Shown here piece by piece: positions 51,066 through 60,024 of a stretch of DNA of 64,000 nt. The stretch is taken from NCBI RefSeq assembly GCF_965279545.1, contig NZ_OZ257250.1:62001-126000 (forward strand). Reading direction: 5' to 3'. This stretch comes from Methylibium sp965279545 (GTDB taxonomy: Bacteria; Pseudomonadota; Gammaproteobacteria; Burkholderiales; Burkholderiaceae_C). The notes beneath the pieces were generated by a model. That model saw only the letters and a program-made list of their open reading frames with translations. It made no database searches and was not told where the DNA came from. Both the position numbers and the translations under genes were made by a program. The first letter of the stretch is position 1; each line of letters begins with the position of its first letter.

Positions 51066-51887
51066 TCAGTCGGGGCGTTGCGCCTGTTCGCACCCGACCT
51101 GGACGAGTTCACGGCGTCCCCCGTCAATGCGCGCGGCCGTGAGCGCGCCCCCCCAGACGCAACCCGTGTCGATCGCCAGCAGGTCGGGTCGATTCACCAG
51201 GCCGAGCGTTGACCAATGGCCGAAAGCGATCGGCTGGTCTCGTGTGAGCCGGTCGGGCGCGTCGAACCACGGGTACAGGCCTTTCGGCGCCTCGCCGGCG
51301 GCGTCCTTGACTTTGAAGTCCAGCGTGCCGCGCGCATCCACGAATCGCACGCGTGTGAGAACGTTGATGGCGAAGCGCAGACGGTCGGCGCCGTCGAGCT
51401 TGGGCTTCCAGCGAGTCGGCTCGTTGCCGTACATCACCTTCAGGAAGTCGCCGAGCTGCGGGCCGGCGAGTTCCGATTCGACCTCGGCTGCAAGCTGCAA
51501 GGTCAGCGCAAGATCCCACTGGGGCGCCACGCCGGCGTGCACCATCAGCCAGCCTTCCTCGTGCACTGCGAGGCGGCGTCCGCGCACCCAGTCGATCAAG
51601 GCGGCGCGCGCGGGCGACTCGAGGATGGGCGTCAGCGTGTCACTGCGGTGCTGCGGGCGGACACCGTAGGCAACAGCCAGCAGGTGCAGATCATGATTGC
51701 CGAGGAGGCAGGTGGCCGCGTCACCCAGGCGGATGAGCCGCTGCAGCACTTCCAGCGAGCGTGGCCCGCGATTGACCAGGTCGCCGAGCACGTACAGCCG
51801 GTCGCGCGAGGGCGAGAAATCGATCTTTGCCAGCAGCAGGTCGAATGCATCGCAACAGCCTTGGAGGTCACCGACGAGATAGAGCAT
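51066..51887 (-). CDS. apaH: symmetrical bis(5'-nucleosyl)-tetraphosphatase
   Basis: 273 residues of the ApaH metallophosphatase family: GDLQGC at residue 6, GDLVNRG, GNHDLH, and the later His-containing VHAGVAP and FGHWST. It hydrolyses Ap4A to two ADP and removes Np4 caps from RNA. It faces away from the CorC-type gene with 62 nt between start codons. Confidence 0.95.
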   Translation of the reverse strand: MLYLVGDLQGCCDAFDLLLAKIDFSPSRDRLYVLGDLVNRGPRSLEVLQRLIRLGDAATCLLGNHDLHLLAVAYGVRPQHRSDTLTPILESPARAALIDWVRGRRLAVHEEGWLMVHAGVAPQWDLALTLQLAAEVESELAGPQLGDFLKVMYGNEPTRWKPKLDGADRLRFAINVLTRVRFVDARGTLDFKVKDAAGEAPKGLYPWFDAPDRLTRDQPIAFGHWSTLGLVNRPDLLAIDTGCVWGGALTAARIDGGRRELVQVGCEQAQRPD

Positions 51888-51949
51888 GGGGTGATTCTGC
51901 TACGCTCATAGGCCACTTACTCGTGACGCAGCCTCGCGCGACGCGCCGC

Positions 51950-53278
51950 ATGGACGTTCTCTTACTGGTCTTCCTGATCCTGCTCAACGGCCTGTTCGCG
52001 ATGTCGGAGATGTCGCTGGCCGCGAGCCGCAAGGCGCGCCTTCAGGTGATGGTCGAGACCGGAGACGCCGGAGCGAAGGCGGCGATGGAGTTGCATGACA
52101 ACCCGACGAGTTTCCTGTCGACCGTGCAGATCGGCATCACCTCGATCGGCATCCTGAACGGCATCGTCGGCGAGGCGGCGTTTTCGCAGCCGCTGGCTGC
52201 GTGGCTCAAGCAAGGCTTCGATATTGCGCCGCGGGCGGCCGACATCGGATCGCTCGCGCTGGTGGTGGTGATCATCACGTTCCTGACCATCATCTTTGGC
52301 GAGCTGGTGCCGAAGCGGGTCGGGCAGTTGTATCCGGAAGCCGTCGCTCGCGTGATATCGCGGCCGATGCGTGGCCTGTCCTTCATCGCACGCCCTTTCG
52401 TCAGGCTGCTGGCGGGCAGCACCGGCGCGATGCTCGGCTTGCTGGGTATCCGCGACACGCAGAGCCGAGGGGTGACGGAAGAAGAAATCGCTGCGAGTCT
52501 CGAAGAGGGCGTCGATGCCGGCGTGATCGAGGCCCATGAGCACCAGATGGTGCGCAACGTGTTCCGTCTCGACGAGCGCCAGATCGGCTCGATGATGATT
52601 CCGCGCGGCGAGATCGCCTGGCTCGACAGCACGGCACCGGTTGCAGAGGCGCTCGCGGTGATCGCCGCGCACGATCACTCGCGCTACCCGGTGTGCCGCG
52701 GTGGCCTTGACGAGGTGGTTGGCGTCGTGGGCACCCAGCACCTGCTGCAGCAAGTGACCAGCGGCAAGCCACTGTCGCTGACGGAAGGGCTGCAGCCGCC
52801 GGTGTTCGTGCCCGAAACGCTGACCGGCATGGAATTGCTCGAGCAGTTCCGCGGCTCGACCACGCAGATGGTGTTCGTCGTCGACGAGTACGGCGAGGTG
52901 CAGGGGGTGATCACGCTGCGCGACGTGCTGGAGGCCATCACCGGCGAGTTCACGACGCCCACCGCCGACGACGCGTGGGCCGTGCAGCGCGACGACGGTT
53001 CGTGGTTGATCGATGGCCTGATCCCCGTGCCGGAACTCAAGGACCGGCTCGGTCTGAAGGAACTGCCGGACGAAGACCGCGGCCGCTACAACACCCTGGC
53101 CGGGATGACGATGCTGCTGCTCGGGCGCCTTCCCCAGACGGCCGACGTGGTGGAGTGGGCGGGCTGGCGCTTCGAGGTGGTCGATCTCGACGGCAAGCGA
53201 GTCGACAAGGTGTTGGTGAGTCGACTGAACGATGCCCAGCTGTCGACCGGTTCGCTGACCGCCGGCACGGAAGCCTGA
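51950..53278 (+). CDS. CNNM/CorC-like (HlyC/TlyC) membrane protein with CBS pair
   Basis: 442 residues from ATG 51950. The DUF21/CNNM membrane domain occupies about 1-180 (MDVLLLVFLILLNGLFAMSE, GITSIGILNGIVGEAAF, and the LVPKR motif). Two CBS domains follow (about 200-330; MIPRGEIAWLD, FVVDEYGEVQGVITLRD), then a CorC_HlyC domain (about 345-435; WRFEVVDLDGKRVDKVLV). The family is linked to Mg/Co efflux. Divergent from apaH. Confidence 0.94.
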   Translation: MDVLLLVFLILLNGLFAMSEMSLAASRKARLQVMVETGDAGAKAAMELHDNPTSFLSTVQIGITSIGILNGIVGEAAFSQPLAAWLKQGFDIAPRAADIGSLALVVVIITFLTIIFGELVPKRVGQLYPEAVARVISRPMRGLSFIARPFVRLLAGSTGAMLGLLGIRDTQSRGVTEEEIAASLEEGVDAGVIEAHEHQMVRNVFRLDERQIGSMMIPRGEIAWLDSTAPVAEALAVIAAHDHSRYPVCRGGLDEVVGVVGTQHLLQQVTSGKPLSLTEGLQPPVFVPETLTGMELLEQFRGSTTQMVFVVDEYGEVQGVITLRDVLEAITGEFTTPTADDAWAVQRDDGSWLIDGLIPVPELKDRLGLKELPDEDRGRYNTLAGMTMLLLGRLPQTADVVEWAGWRFEVVDLDGKRVDKVLVSRLNDAQLSTGSLTAGTEA

Positions 53279-53446
53279 ATCTTCTCGACGAGTGACGGTG
53301 CCGCCGTGGGGGCGCAGCCAGCGCCGCGAGCCGCGCCGTGTCCGCTGGTGAGCGCAGCACGGAACCCTGCACCGCGAACAGGGTTCTGCGTTCCTGTGAA
53401 ACTCCCAACCCATGCATCGGGTCGCAATCTTTCAAGGACGCTCACC

Positions 53447-54235
53447 ATGGATCTCCAACTGACGGGCAAGCTCGCCCTCGTTTCCGGCAGCACGGCCGGC
53501 ATCGGCTTCTCCATCGCGCAAGCGCTGGCGCGCGAGGGCGCAGGCGTGATCGTCAACGGCCGCACCCAGGCGGCTGTCGACGACGCCGCCGCGCGCTTGC
53601 GCACCGAATCGGTCCGGGTAGAGGGCTTTGCCGGTGACCTGAGTACCGCGGAGGCCGCCGAGGAGGTCGCACGGCGCTTTCCGGGCGTCGAGATCCTGGT
53701 CAACAACCTGGGCATCTTCGAACCCAAGCCGTTCGAAGACATCCCGGATGCGGACTGGCGGCGTTTCTTCGACGTCAATGTGCTGAGCGGTGTGCGTCTG
53801 GCCCGCCTGTACCTGCCGGCGATGAGGAAGCGCAACTGGGGCCGCGTGATCTTCATCTCGAGCGAGAGCGCACTGCAGATCCCCGCCGAGATGATTCACT
53901 ACGGCATGACGAAGACCGCGCAACTGGCAGTGTCGCGCGGACTCGCGGAGGCTGTCGCCGGTACGGGCATCACCGTGAACAGCATCCTGCCCGGACCCAC
54001 GAGGTCACGGGGCGTGGGTGACTTCGTCGACGCGCTCGCCAAGGCCGAAGGCAAGTCGGCGCAGGCCGTCGAGCAGGAGTTCTTCCAGAAGACGCGACCG
54101 AGCTCCTTGATCCGGCGCTTCGCCAGCACCGAGGAGGTGGCGTCGATGGTGGCCTACGTCGCCAGCCCGCTCGCCTCGGCGACCACCGGTGCGGCGCTGC
54201 GGGTGGATGGCGGGGTACTCAAGTCCGCAGTCTGA
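53447..54235 (+). CDS. short-chain dehydrogenase/reductase
   Basis: 262 residues from ATG 53447. Classical SDR features: GSTAGIGFSIA (nucleotide binding), NNLG, catalytic Ser in ISSESAL, and YGMTK (Tyr and Lys). The substrate is unknown. This clade often acts on 3-oxoacyl or gluconate-like compounds. It stands alone, with 168 nt before it and 270 nt of apparently empty sequence between its stop and the convergent receptor gene. Confidence 0.93.
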   Translation: MDLQLTGKLALVSGSTAGIGFSIAQALAREGAGVIVNGRTQAAVDDAAARLRTESVRVEGFAGDLSTAEAAEEVARRFPGVEILVNNLGIFEPKPFEDIPDADWRRFFDVNVLSGVRLARLYLPAMRKRNWGRVIFISSESALQIPAEMIHYGMTKTAQLAVSRGLAEAVAGTGITVNSILPGPTRSRGVGDFVDALAKAEGKSAQAVEQEFFQKTRPSSLIRRFASTEEVASMVAYVASPLASATTGAALRVDGGVLKSAV

Positions 54236-54505
54236 AGCGACGGCTCAACCGCCGGCGCGAGCCTTCGTCTCACCGGCACCAGAAGCAACTGATCGGTTGG
54301 TGAGCGTGCAGCGCCAGGGCACGCAGGGGCGACGGCAGGATCCAGTGCGGCGTCCAGACCCTCGGCGCCGGGGAACAGCGCCGCGGTCCGCTGCGCCGAC
54401 GACCCGACCGTGCAGGCCTGGTTGCCTTCTCGACCTCGTTCAAGCGCGTTCGTGCTCCTTGCGGCGCGGCGCAATGTAGCAAACCGCAAGGCGCGGCATC
54501 GCGCA

Positions 54506-56872
54506 TCAGAGATCGAAGCGCAGCTCCGCGATGACGGTGCGCTGGGGGTAGGGGTGGAAAGCCCAGTACTTCTCGTTGTTGAGGTTGTCGATGCCGAAAC
54601 TCGCGCGCCACTGTCTGTCCAGACGGTACTGCAGGCGCAGGTCGACCACGAAATAGCGGCTGAAGCCCTGGTAGGCAAAGCCGTTGGTGTCGGAGTTGTC
54701 GAGCTGACCGTACTGGGTGCCGCTGTAGCGCGCGCCGAGGCTGCCGGACCAGTGGTCGTCGAGCGTGTAGCTGACCAACAGGCTGGCACGCCACTCGGGC
54801 ACCCGCGGCTGGCGCTTGCCGACGCTGGCGGGGTTGTCGGCGTTGCGCGTGATCTTCGAATCCGCGTAGGTCAGGCTGCTGCTGACATCCAGCCCCCGCA
54901 GCCCGGCATCGGTCGCCTGGAGCGCGAGTTCGAGCCCGGCGGTGCGCACCCGGTCGATGTTCTGTACCGAGTTGCCGCCGACCGTCGGCTGGGTGTACAG
55001 CGCGTCCTGGGTGCGTTCGAAGAACAGCGTGCTGCGCAGGCTGCCGTTGCCCAGGTCGCGTTCTGCCGTCAGCTCGGTCGTGTGCGACTTCTCGGGCTCG
55101 AGGTTCGGGTCGTTCAGCGTCGGCAGGCCGGTCGTCGTGTTGATGCCGCCTTGGTAGAGCTCGTTGACGGTCGGCATGCGCACCGCCCGGCCGATCGAGG
55201 CCTTGAGCGCCCAGTCCTCGCTGGCCTGGAACGAGACGGCCGCCTTCGGCGAGAAGTAGGTTTCGTCACGCTCGACGTAGGGGGTGGTCAGCGCCGCGAC
55301 GGTGCGGCGGCCGTTGTCGGCCTGCCAGCGCTCCAGGCGCCCGCCGAGCACGGCACGCCAGGCCGGAGCGAAGCGCCAGGCGTCCTGCGCCCACAGGCTG
55401 GTCAGCCAGGTGTCGCCCTGGAAGGCTGCGGTGGCGGCGGTCGCACCCCCGGCGATCCAGTCGGGCGTGTTGGATTCGAGCCTGCGCAGCTTGAAGGCAT
55501 CGCGCTGGGCGCCGAACTCGGCGATGTGGGCGCCGGCCGGGCCGTCGGGGCGCCAGATGCCCTTGGCCGCCAGCGTGGTCCAGCCGGTGCCGCTCTGGTC
55601 GACGATGCGGCCCGTGCCCCCTGCGAAGGAGGCTGGTGGGGCCACGGCGGTGCCGGGCGAGCGCACCTCGTCCTTGCGGTAGTCGTACAGGCTGGCCGTG
55701 GCCTCCCAGTCCCAGGTGCCGCGGGTGTTGCTCTTCAGGCTCAGGCCGTGCGCCAGGTGTTCGAACCGTCCGCGGCTGGGGGTGAAGAAGTTGTTCGGCA
55801 GCGTGTAGTCGCGTCCATCGATGTTCACGGTGCCACTGTAGACCGTCGTGCCTGATGCATCTCGAAGGTAGGAGTCCACCGTGCGCTCCGCATCGTTTCG
55901 CCAGTAGCCCAGCGTGTAGCTGGCGCGCAGCGTTGGCGAGAGGTCGTAGGCCAGCTTGAACTTGGCATGGTCCTGCTGCGTGTGCGTCTGCGCCGTGCTG
56001 CCGAGGTTGACGACCGGCTTGCCGAAGTGGTCCAGGCCGGGTATGGCGCCCGTCACCGGCACACCCGCCGAGCCGGTGCCCGCGGGCAGGCTTTGTCGCG
56101 CGATCACCAGCGGCTGGCCGTCGTTGTCCAGCCGGTTCAGGTTCAGCCACCACGAGAAGCCACCGCTGCGGCTGCCGATCGACGCGCTGCCCTGATGGCC
56201 GGAGTAGCGCTCGTCAGTCGCATAGAGCTTGTACTTCTGCGTGAAGCCCTGCAGCTTGACGTGCGCCTCGAGTCGATTCGGCATGCGCGTCACGTAGTCG
56301 ACGATGGCGCCGGCCGAGTTGCCCGAGTACGCGGCCGAGAACGGGCCGTAGAGCACGTCGACGCGCTCGATCTCCTCGGGCGACACCAGGCCCCAGCGCG
56401 GCGTGAACTCGGCGCCGTTGCCGAGCAGGTTGGACAGCAGGATGCCGTCGGCATACACCAGCGAGCGCGCACTGTTGCCGGTGCCCGAGGCACGCGTGGC
56501 GAGCACCGCGTGGTCGTAGTCGCCGATGTTGCGTTTGCGCACGACGAGGCTGGGCAGGTACTTCAGCGCGTCCGAGGCGTCGGAGGCATTGATGCTGCGT
56601 TCGATCTGCGCGCCGATGATGCCTTCGGTGGTGGTCGGGATCTCGACCGGCAGCGTCGAAGGCCGCCCGCCGGTCACGGTCACGCGTTCGAGCGTGCGCG
56701 CGGCGCCGGCCTTGCCGGCGACGTGGCGGTCCTCCTGAGGGGCAGGCTCGATGGTCGAGTCACCAATCTGGGCCCAGGCCGCGAGCGGCAGCAGCGGCGA
56801 GACGGGAAATGCCGCCAGGATGGCGGCGCGCACGGCGTGGGTGCGCAGCGCAGCGAGGGTGTGAAGTGTCAT
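54506..56872 (-). CDS. TonB-dependent outer-membrane receptor, probably for copper
   Basis: 788 residues from ATG 56872, with GGAG 8 nt upstream. Signal peptide to about residue 32. Plug (about 75-190; ALKYLPSLVVRKRN, GPFSAAYSGNSAGAIVDYVT) and a 22-strand-like barrel with LEPEKSHTTELTAERDLG. It ends in a short amphipathic beta strand. Downstream of YcnI-like and DUF2946 genes in the same direction, a set repeatedly linked to copper, so the ligand is probably copper or a copper chelate. A 6-bp hairpin sits directly before the ribosome site. Confidence 0.88.
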   Translation of the reverse strand: MTLHTLAALRTHAVRAAILAAFPVSPLLPLAAWAQIGDSTIEPAPQEDRHVAGKAGAARTLERVTVTGGRPSTLPVEIPTTTEGIIGAQIERSINASDASDALKYLPSLVVRKRNIGDYDHAVLATRASGTGNSARSLVYADGILLSNLLGNGAEFTPRWGLVSPEEIERVDVLYGPFSAAYSGNSAGAIVDYVTRMPNRLEAHVKLQGFTQKYKLYATDERYSGHQGSASIGSRSGGFSWWLNLNRLDNDGQPLVIARQSLPAGTGSAGVPVTGAIPGLDHFGKPVVNLGSTAQTHTQQDHAKFKLAYDLSPTLRASYTLGYWRNDAERTVDSYLRDASGTTVYSGTVNIDGRDYTLPNNFFTPSRGRFEHLAHGLSLKSNTRGTWDWEATASLYDYRKDEVRSPGTAVAPPASFAGGTGRIVDQSGTGWTTLAAKGIWRPDGPAGAHIAEFGAQRDAFKLRRLESNTPDWIAGGATAATAAFQGDTWLTSLWAQDAWRFAPAWRAVLGGRLERWQADNGRRTVAALTTPYVERDETYFSPKAAVSFQASEDWALKASIGRAVRMPTVNELYQGGINTTTGLPTLNDPNLEPEKSHTTELTAERDLGNGSLRSTLFFERTQDALYTQPTVGGNSVQNIDRVRTAGLELALQATDAGLRGLDVSSSLTYADSKITRNADNPASVGKRQPRVPEWRASLLVSYTLDDHWSGSLGARYSGTQYGQLDNSDTNGFAYQGFSRYFVVDLRLQYRLDRQWRASFGIDNLNNEKYWAFHPYPQRTVIAELRFDL

Positions 56873-56973
56873 GTTCGTCTCCGGCCCGCTTTGCGGGCTT
56901 CTGGAAATTGGCGTGGGCTGGTGAACCGGTGCCGCGGTGGCGCAGACCAGTCGATCCGCGCGTGGGCGGGCGC

Positions 56974-57516
56974 TCAGTGGACGTGGGCGGTGGGCGCGGC
57001 GGGCAGCACATCGAGCACCGCAGCCGGGCTCTTCAGTTCGTGCGGCGACTGGCCGGCGGCCGGCACCTCGGCCCAGTCGATGCGGCCTTGCTCGCAGATC
57101 TGGCTGACCTGCCAATAGAGGCGGCCGGGGGTCTGCGGCAGCCTGGCCGTCAGAACGAACTCGTCGTAGTGCGCATCGGGCAGCGGACCGCCGCTCCAGC
57201 GGACCTGGGACACGTCTTCGGTGATGCGGCGGCCATGGCTGGCGTATGGCGTGGCGAGCGGGCTGCGCTCGATGTCGATGCGCCAGCCGGGCTTCGGCAT
57301 CGGCTTGGCGCCCTGCACGCCGGGAGGCAGCTTGACGATGAGTGCCTTCACGGCTGAGCCGTCGCAGCCGTGGCTGACGCGCAGCACGGCCTTGTAGTGG
57401 CTGCCGGCTTCTGCCTCCGGCGTTTCGAGCGTGATGTGGGCCTGTGCGAGGGCCGATGCGCCGGCGAGGCCGACGCCGAGCAGCCGCCGTGCGGCGGCCA
57501 TTGAAAGAGGAGGCAT
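56974..57516 (-). CDS. YcnI-like periplasmic protein (DUF1775)
   Basis: 180 residues from ATG 57516. After a signal peptide (cut near ALAQA) the mature protein begins with His in AHITLETPEAEAGSHYKAVLRVSHGCDG. The N-terminal His and a Glu nearby are typical copper-binding features of YcnI. GWRIDIERSP and RLYWQVSQICEQG are also family-like. It would bind copper at the periplasmic side. Gap to the receptor gene is 101 nt. Confidence 0.88.
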   Translation of the reverse strand: MPPLSMAAARRLLGVGLAGASALAQAHITLETPEAEAGSHYKAVLRVSHGCDGSAVKALIVKLPPGVQGAKPMPKPGWRIDIERSPLATPYASHGRRITEDVSQVRWSGGPLPDAHYDEFVLTARLPQTPGRLYWQVSQICEQGRIDWAEVPAAGQSPHELKSPAAVLDVLPAAPTAHVH

Positions 57517-57646
57517 GGTGTCTGTCCTGTGCGGCCGGGCGCGTGGCGTTCGGCCGGATGCGGTGTCCCAGGGGCGGATTTGCCCCCAGGGTGATCGGAC
57601 GCAGGACGGTCCGGCGCGAATCACGCCGGCGGCTGCGTCGTCGTGT

Positions 57647-58042
57647 TCAGGACAGGACCGGGGGAGCGCGCGGTTGCGCCGACGTCCAGGCGAACAGCGG
57701 ACGTGGCGCGAGGTAGAACAGTGCCGGACGATCCGACGCAGCGACGAGCAACGGTACGCTGCCGACCTGCGCCGGCGGCAGCGCCAGCATGTTGCAGTGG
57801 TGGCCGCACAGCGGGCAGTGATCGAGATGCTTGGCCCCGCGCGCGGGATCGGAGTCCGGGTCGGACGGTGCACTGTCTGCCAGCGGCTGGATGCCGGTGA
57901 CCGAGCAGAACTCGGCCCACGGACCGCTTGCATCGCCCGCCGCGAGCGCGCGCGACAGCGTCGGCACCAAGGCCAGCCCGAGCAGCGCCGACAGCGCCAC
58001 GCAGTGGAACCAATGGAGATGACGGCGCACGCTGTTCACCAC
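57647..58042 (-). CDS. DUF2946 family protein (copper-related)
   Basis: 131 residues, start GTG 58042 (or the next GTG at 58039). An N-terminal membrane or signal segment (FHCVALSALLGLALVPTLSRAL) is followed by FCSVTG and the cluster HLDHCPLCGHHCNMLALPP, a His/Cys metal site diagnostic of DUF2946. Found with TonB receptors and copper genes across proteobacteria. First of the three-gene copper set; divergent from greB. Confidence 0.88.
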   Translation of the reverse strand: MVNSVRRHLHWFHCVALSALLGLALVPTLSRALAAGDASGPWAEFCSVTGIQPLADSAPSDPDSDPARGAKHLDHCPLCGHHCNMLALPPAQVGSVPLLVAASDRPALFYLAPRPLFAWTSAQPRAPPVLS

Positions 58043-58188
58043 TGCAGTTTAGCAATCGCAGCGCGGGGATCGAGCAGGCGGACGCTGCGCAAGGCCGGGC
58101 ACCCCGGTGCATGTGCGGCGGCGTGGACCGCGGGGCCCCTGTGCGGCGGTGCTGCAAGGGCTCGGCCGATGCGCGCGAAAATGCCGGC

Positions 58189-58749
58189 ATGAACAAGGCC
58201 TTCACGAGGGAAAGCGACGCGCCCGACGAGGACGGCGACCTCGATCTGCCCGCGCCGCCGACGGGCGGCAAGAACTACATCACGCCGGCCGGCTTCGAGC
58301 GGCTGCGCGCCGAGCTGATGGCTTTGCTCGACGAGGAGCGCCCCAAGGTCGTCGAGACCGTGTCCTGGGCCGCGAAGAACGGTGACCGCTCGGAGAACGG
58401 CGACTACCTCTACGGCAAGAAGCGCCTGCGCGAGATCGACCGCCGCATCCGTTTCCTGACCAAGCGGCTCGAGATCGCGGAGATCGCCGATCCGAGCCTG
58501 CACCACGGCAGCGATCAGGTGTTCTTCGGTGCCACGGTCACCTATGCGGCGCCCGACGGGACCGAGCGCACGATCACGATCAAGGGCGTCGACGAGGCCG
58601 ACAACCTGCAGGCCGAGGTGAGCTGGATCTCACCGGTGGCCCGCGCGCTGCTCAAGGCGCGTGAAGGTGAGGAGGTCACGCTCGTGACGCCGCAGGGCCC
58701 GCAGATCATCGAGGTGATCGCGGTGCGCTACCCGTCCCCGGTGCACTGA
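58189..58749 (+). CDS. greB: transcription elongation factor GreB
   Basis: 186 residues from ATG 58189. The N-terminal coiled coil contains the acidic tip region GDRSENGDYLYGKKRLREID, and the C-terminal FKBP-like domain has VFFGATVTY, and ISPVARALL. It rescues backtracked RNA polymerase by stimulating transcript cleavage. GreB length with a ~25-residue extra N-terminus. Alternative upstream starts lack homology. Confidence 0.95.
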   Translation: MNKAFTRESDAPDEDGDLDLPAPPTGGKNYITPAGFERLRAELMALLDEERPKVVETVSWAAKNGDRSENGDYLYGKKRLREIDRRIRFLTKRLEIAEIADPSLHHGSDQVFFGATVTYAAPDGTERTITIKGVDEADNLQAEVSWISPVARALLKAREGEEVTLVTPQGPQIIEVIAVRYPSPVH

Positions 58750-58769
58750 GCGGGGCGGCGGCGCGGGCT

Positions 58770-59960
58770 TCAGCCGACGACCTTGCGCGCCCGCAGCGCG
58801 GCGATCGCCGCGTCGCCGTGACCCAGCTCGCGCAGCACTGCGTCGCTGTGTTCGCCGAGCCGGGGCGCGCGGTGGTGCACGGCGCCCGGCGTTGCCGACA
58901 GCCGGGGCACGATGCCGGGCACCGCGATCGTGCCGCCGGCCAGCGCCGGGATGCGCTCGATGTTGCCGCGCGCGTGGTAGTGCGCGTCGGCCGCCAGATC
59001 GGCGATCGTGTAGAGCCGGCTGGCCGGCACACCGGCCGCGGCCATCGTGACGAGCACGTCGTCGAGCCCGTGCCGCGAGGTCCAGGTGCCGATCGCGGCA
59101 TCGAGTTCGCCGGCACGTGCGGCGCGACCGTCATTGCGCGCCAGCGCCGGGTCGTCCGCCAGATCGGCGCGATCGATGGCCAGCATCAGCCGGCGGAAGA
59201 TGCTGTCGCCGTTGCCGGCCACCAGCACGAAGCGACCGTCGGCGCAGGGGTAGGCGTTCGACGGCGCGATGCCGGGCAGCGCACCGCCGGCCGGCTCGCG
59301 CACCTCGCCGAAGGCATCGTATTCCGGCAGCAGGCTCTCGGTCAGGTTGAACATGGCCTCGTAGAGCGCGAGGTCGATCATCTGCCCCTCGCCGCCGCGG
59401 GCGTCGCGCCCGTACAGCGCGAGCAGCACGCCCATCGCGCCGTGCAGCCCGGCCACGGTGTCGCCGAGCGACACGCCGGCACGCACCGGCGGTCGGCCCG
59501 GCTCGGCGTTCAGGTGGCGCAGGCCGGCGAAGGCCTCGCCGACCGCCGCGAAGCCCGGCTCGCCGGCCCGCGGCCCGGTCTGGCCGAAACCCGACAGGCG
59601 CAGCATGATCAGCCGCGGGTTCAGCGCGTGCAGCGCCTCCCAGCCCAGGCCCCAGCCTTCCAGCGTGCCGGGACGGAAGTTCTCGATCAGCACGTCCGCA
59701 TCGGCGAGCAGCTCGCGCACCAGGGCCTGGCCCTCGGGCTGGCGCAGGTCGATGCCGACCGACTCCTTGTTGCGCGACTGCGCATCCCACCACACCGAGG
59801 TGCCGTCGCGCAGCTTGCGCCACTTGCGCAGCGGGTCGCCGCTGCCGGGCGGCTCGATCTTGATGACGCGGGCGCCGAAGTCGGCCAGCGTCTTGGCCGC
59901 AAAGGGGCCCGCGATCAACTGGCCGAGTTCGACCACCTTGATGCCTTCGAGGATCTGCAT
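58770..59960 (-). CDS. CaiB/BaiF family CoA-transferase
   Basis: 396 residues of type III CoA-transferase: VVELGQLIAGPFAAKTLADFGA at the N-terminus, KIEPPGSGDPLR, the catalytic Asp region SRNKESVGIDLR, and IENFRPGTLEGWGLG. It moves CoA between carboxylic acids; formyl-CoA, carnitine, succinyl-CoA and bile acid types cannot be distinguished by eye. It converges with greB (20-nt gap) and starts 64 nt from the end of spoT in the same direction, so it might be transcribed from the spoT side. Confidence 0.92.
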   Translation of the reverse strand: MQILEGIKVVELGQLIAGPFAAKTLADFGARVIKIEPPGSGDPLRKWRKLRDGTSVWWDAQSRNKESVGIDLRQPEGQALVRELLADADVLIENFRPGTLEGWGLGWEALHALNPRLIMLRLSGFGQTGPRAGEPGFAAVGEAFAGLRHLNAEPGRPPVRAGVSLGDTVAGLHGAMGVLLALYGRDARGGEGQMIDLALYEAMFNLTESLLPEYDAFGEVREPAGGALPGIAPSNAYPCADGRFVLVAGNGDSIFRRLMLAIDRADLADDPALARNDGRAARAGELDAAIGTWTSRHGLDDVLVTMAAAGVPASRLYTIADLAADAHYHARGNIERIPALAGGTIAVPGIVPRLSATPGAVHHRAPRLGEHSDAVLRELGHGDAAIAALRARKVVG

Positions 59961-60024
59961 CGTCTGCTCCCATCCGTGCGACCGCGCATTCTGCCCATGC
60001 GGCGCGAGCCCGCGGGCGGCGGAT

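Noticed and set aside
54236..54505. Empty 270-nt region between SDR and receptor genes as a possible small RNA
   Set aside because: No promoter, strong hairpin with T-run or repeat structure could be seen.
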